64,000 bases of DNA, from positions 1 through 64,000 of the forward strand of contig NZ_JAZDDH010000004.1 in assembly GCF_037081715.1 (NCBI RefSeq), in the 5' to 3' direction. Source of the DNA: Halalkalicoccus sp. CG83. GTDB lineage: Archaea; Halobacteriota; Halobacteria; Halobacteriales; Halalkalicoccaceae. The translations under genes were made by a program, and so were the position numbers. Each line of letters starts with the position of its first letter. Position 1 is the stretch's first letter. The notes beneath the pieces were generated by a model. The model did not search any database and was not told where the DNA came from. It was given only the letters and a program-made list of their open reading frames with translations. Below, piece after piece: positions 61,635 to 64,000 of the stretch.

Positions 61635-64000
61635 ATGATTCAACGAGAAGAACTACTCAGGAAGGAATTAGAGCATCTCCAGGGAATTGGGAACATTGAG
61701 ATCGATAGTCCAAGCGTTCTCGAACTCATCGACGCCAATACGTTGGTTATCGTGAGTAGTGAGCGGTTTCGGGGACCGACTCCAAATCAGATTGTAGCCG
61801 AGTACAATGTCCGTGAGTTTGACCAGGTGCTTGTGGTGCTTGAAGACGTCATCTTGGATGTCGCTCCATCACCGCTTCTGATCTATCCCGGAGACTATTC
61901 TATCGAAGATCCCCACTCGGTTGCTACTCATCTCGAAGCGATTCTGCATGGACAGCAGTCGCCAAGTGTACTCGATACTGCGGATGAAGACCTTCTGGTA
62001 CAACTCCAAGAAGCCGAACTGCTATCCTACCAGACGCCTGCCGCAGCAGCGGAATTGTTGATTAATTGGACAACTACAGGTCAACGACGAACGATCCTGA
62101 ATGCAGGATGCGGTATAGGACAAATACTGGTGGAAATCCGCGATCAACTCACCTCCAATGAAGAGGACACTCCGGACTACTCTCTCTGGGGAATCGATAC
62201 CAGTCGAATTGCTAGTGAGATTGCCCAAAATTGTCTTGGGGAGGACGCAACGATACTAACGTCCGATTTTCTCGAGTTCCAGAATGAACACCGGCAAACC
62301 ACCTTGGAGGACGTACAATCACGGTCTAGTAATACCGAATCAATTCCAGCGTTTGACGCAGTCATAAGTCATCCCCCTGCCGTGCGAACGTCCTCTTTGC
62401 CGGAGTCTACAAAGGAGACGATCCGAGATAGATTTAGCTGCCGTCGTCTTGATCAAGCGTTCGTACTCCATTCGTTGTCGCTCTTGAGAAATGGAGGACA
62501 TGGAGCGTTTCTTCTTCCTCAGTCGAGCCTAACCGAAAAATTTCTCAAGTCGATTCAATCACGAGGGCGAATCCACTGTCTGACCCGTCTCACTAACGCT
62601 GAATTCCTTGCGCAGGGCATTGAGCCTGTTCTCCTCTTCTTAGAGAGAACTGAGATGAACAGCGGTGTTGATGACTCAATCAGACTGCTTCGCGTCGATA
62701 GTACTGAGATCACACCCGAGCACATAGGATTGCTTCACGGTCATGCCGACAACGCGGTAAACCGAGCACAAGGAATAAATGACGTGAGTATAGTCGCTGT
62801 CTCTCCGGATGAGATAGATCCTGATCTGCTCCCACTCGCGCTCAATGCCCCGGAAGCAGTCCCATTCCTTTTCTCGGAGACGTTTGATGAACTCGGTTTA
62901 GTCGCTCAACCCTGTACTGGCCTCACAACGGGTGCAAACCAATTCTTCTATTTCGAACGCGAAGAGAGAGACGAATCAGCCATTCCAGATGAGTTGTTCA
63001 CCCCCGTCCTTCGTAAACTCTCTCCGGAATCTCACCGTATTACCGAACGAGACATTACTTGGTATCTTCTTGATCTTCGGGGCATCGTCAAGGAGGCTCG
63101 CGAAGACATCTCTCCTTCCGATGAGTTTCTCGACTGGCTTGCAGAACAGGGCTATCCATCGTTGGTCGATTATATCTCTGAATTCTGGCATCGGTTCGAC
63201 TTTGACCAGGACCATCTGGATACTCTGATCCCAAGTCGTTTTACAGACCGGGTGAGGAACCCGGACTTAGTCACACAGGGAATATTTTCACTGGAAAGTC
63301 CCGCTCAGCCAGAATGGTGGCTGGTAGACATCAATGAGGAGGTCGTCTTCGATAGTACCGTGGTTGGAATCCACTGTGAGGAGGAAACACCTCCACTCGC
63401 TCTTTGGTCGATACTGAATATCCCACTGTATCAGAGGATCCAGAAAGACTCTATGCCACTCCTGCGTAATGATCCAAACTACGCTCGATTTCGAATCAGA
63501 GAGCTTCAGAGTCTTCCGATTATCGAGTCCTGTCTGAGTGAGGAATTTGCACAGGAAATGAAGTCGTTGCTTCCCGTAGACTCCGCACACAAGGAAATCA
63601 CCCTGCGAAACCGCATTATCGAAGCGTGCAGTCCAGCAGAACGCGCGGCAGTAGATGCGGCATTCGAGGCGTTTTCACAGCATGCACTGACGTGGTTTCT
63701 CTCCGGAGAAGAATTGGAAAAGTTCCGAGAACGGATTGAAGGAGACGACAATCCGGAAGAATTCCTTCTAGAACAATTCGGGGATGATGTTCTCTCTGAC
63801 GTCCAGTATACGTTCTCGCGAACAGGCTTATTCGAGGGGCGACGGGAGGTGTTACTGGATCTCGTCGAACTATTCGACCAAGAGCGTTATCAGACGTTTC
63901 TCGTTGGATTGGCGTCCCAGTTTGAGGGAGTCCTCGTCGACTATGTCGAAGAAACCGGAGGCCGTATCGAATTTGAAATTCGAGAGGTTGAGCAAGACGG
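61635..64000 (+). CDS. Adenine-methylase-like protein with altered catalytic motif, cut by window end
   Basis: The frame is open from the ATG at 61635 to the end of the window (788 codons). A class I methyltransferase core is visible: motif I at 157-162 (AGCGIG) within TILNAGCGIGQILVEI, then WGIDTSRIASEIAQ, and in the position of motif IV, AVISHPPAVR (SHPPA at 245-249). The usual N/D/S-PP-Y/F/W is replaced by His-Pro-Pro-Ala, so base methylation is doubtful. The following region (QAFVLHSLSLLRNGGHGAFF) fits HsdM/Eco57I-type methylases. It follows the type IIG gene after small genes and may be part of a defence island. Confidence 0.7.
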   Translation, partial: MIQREELLRKELEHLQGIGNIEIDSPSVLELIDANTLVIVSSERFRGPTPNQIVAEYNVREFDQVLVVLEDVILDVAPSPLLIYPGDYSIEDPHSVATHLEAILHGQQSPSVLDTADEDLLVQLQEAELLSYQTPAAAAELLINWTTTGQRRTILNAGCGIGQILVEIRDQLTSNEEDTPDYSLWGIDTSRIASEIAQNCLGEDATILTSDFLEFQNEHRQTTLEDVQSRSSNTESIPAFDAVISHPPAVRTSSLPESTKETIRDRFSCRRLDQAFVLHSLSLLRNGGHGAFLLPQSSLTEKFLKSIQSRGRIHCLTRLTNAEFLAQGIEPVLLFLERTEMNSGVDDSIRLLRVDSTEITPEHIGLLHGHADNAVNRAQGINDVSIVAVSPDEIDPDLLPLALNAPEAVPFLFSETFDELGLVAQPCTGLTTGANQFFYFEREERDESAIPDELFTPVLRKLSPESHRITERDITWYLLDLRGIVKEAREDISPSDEFLDWLAEQGYPSLVDYISEFWHRFDFDQDHLDTLIPSRFTDRVRNPDLVTQGIFSLESPAQPEWWLVDINEEVVFDSTVVGIHCEEETPPLALWSILNIPLYQRIQKDSMPLLRNDPNYARFRIRELQSLPIIESCLSEEFAQEMKSLLPVDSAHKEITLRNRIIEACSPAERAAVDAAFEAFSQHALTWFLSGEELEKFRERIEGDDNPEEFLLEQFGDDVLSDVQYTFSRTGLFEGRREVLLDLVELFDQERYQTFLVGLASQFEGVLVDYVEETGGRIEFEIREVEQD

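Overview
This window reads as an accessory replicon (plasmid, or integrated plasmid-like element) of a haloarchaeon. The proteins are strongly acidic, and the families are archaeal or haloarchaeal: Orc1/Cdc6, TATA-binding proteins, DUF7342-type and PadR-type winged-helix regulators, a gas-vesicle GvpA-like protein, Tat lipoproteins, DGGGP-synthase-like UbiA and FilR1-type regulators. No rRNA gene, convincing tRNA gene or CRISPR array is visible.

Layout. 1-3851 holds a cut-off tandem-HTH regulator, an orphan GvpA-like gene, a long coiled-coil membrane protein and a frameshifted regulator/partner pair. 4000-7350 is the replication and partition core: two arrays of exactly 13-bp-spaced iterons, parA, its small acidic partner, and an orc1/cdc6 gene flanked by identical 19-bp origin boxes. 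A tyrosine recombinase next to it is broken by at least two frameshifts. 9000-17000 is cargo: a small HTH gene, M20 amidohydrolase, alpha/beta hydrolase, two Tat lipoproteins, and an ArsR/SRPBCC operon. 18004-29614 is one long minus-strand operon resembling the core of a type IV secretion or conjugation machine (pilin-like, TrbL/VirB6-like, bitopic protein, VirB4-like ATPase, two membrane proteins, an unknown soluble protein, VirD4-like ATPase). HTH genes lie at both ends, and no relaxase is seen in the window.

29800-44000 is a mosaic of small HTH and zinc-ribbon genes, a second regulator/partner pair, a VOC protein, a DUF4870-like protein, a UbiA prenyltransferase, a FilR1-like regulator, a P450 pseudogene and the first copy of a three-gene zinc-ribbon/coiled-coil module. 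44000-56300 carries an asparagine-synthase-like protein, two TBP paralogues, a short histone-fold protein, a VapBC pair with a dead toxin, a BrkB-like protein, a phosphate permease, and the second copy of the three-gene module with several decayed fragments. 56380-64000 is defence-like: a type IIG restriction-methylase, small hypothetical genes and a methylase-like protein with an altered catalytic motif that runs off the window end.

The most interesting signals are the duplicated three-gene module and its scattered relics, the recurrent CCTTGTGCAAC palindromes, the iteron and origin-box architecture, the transfer-type operon without a visible relaxase, and the cluster of alternative basal transcription and chromatin proteins. 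Many genes are pseudogenes broken by one-base indels, which may be real decay or, in homopolymers, assembly error.
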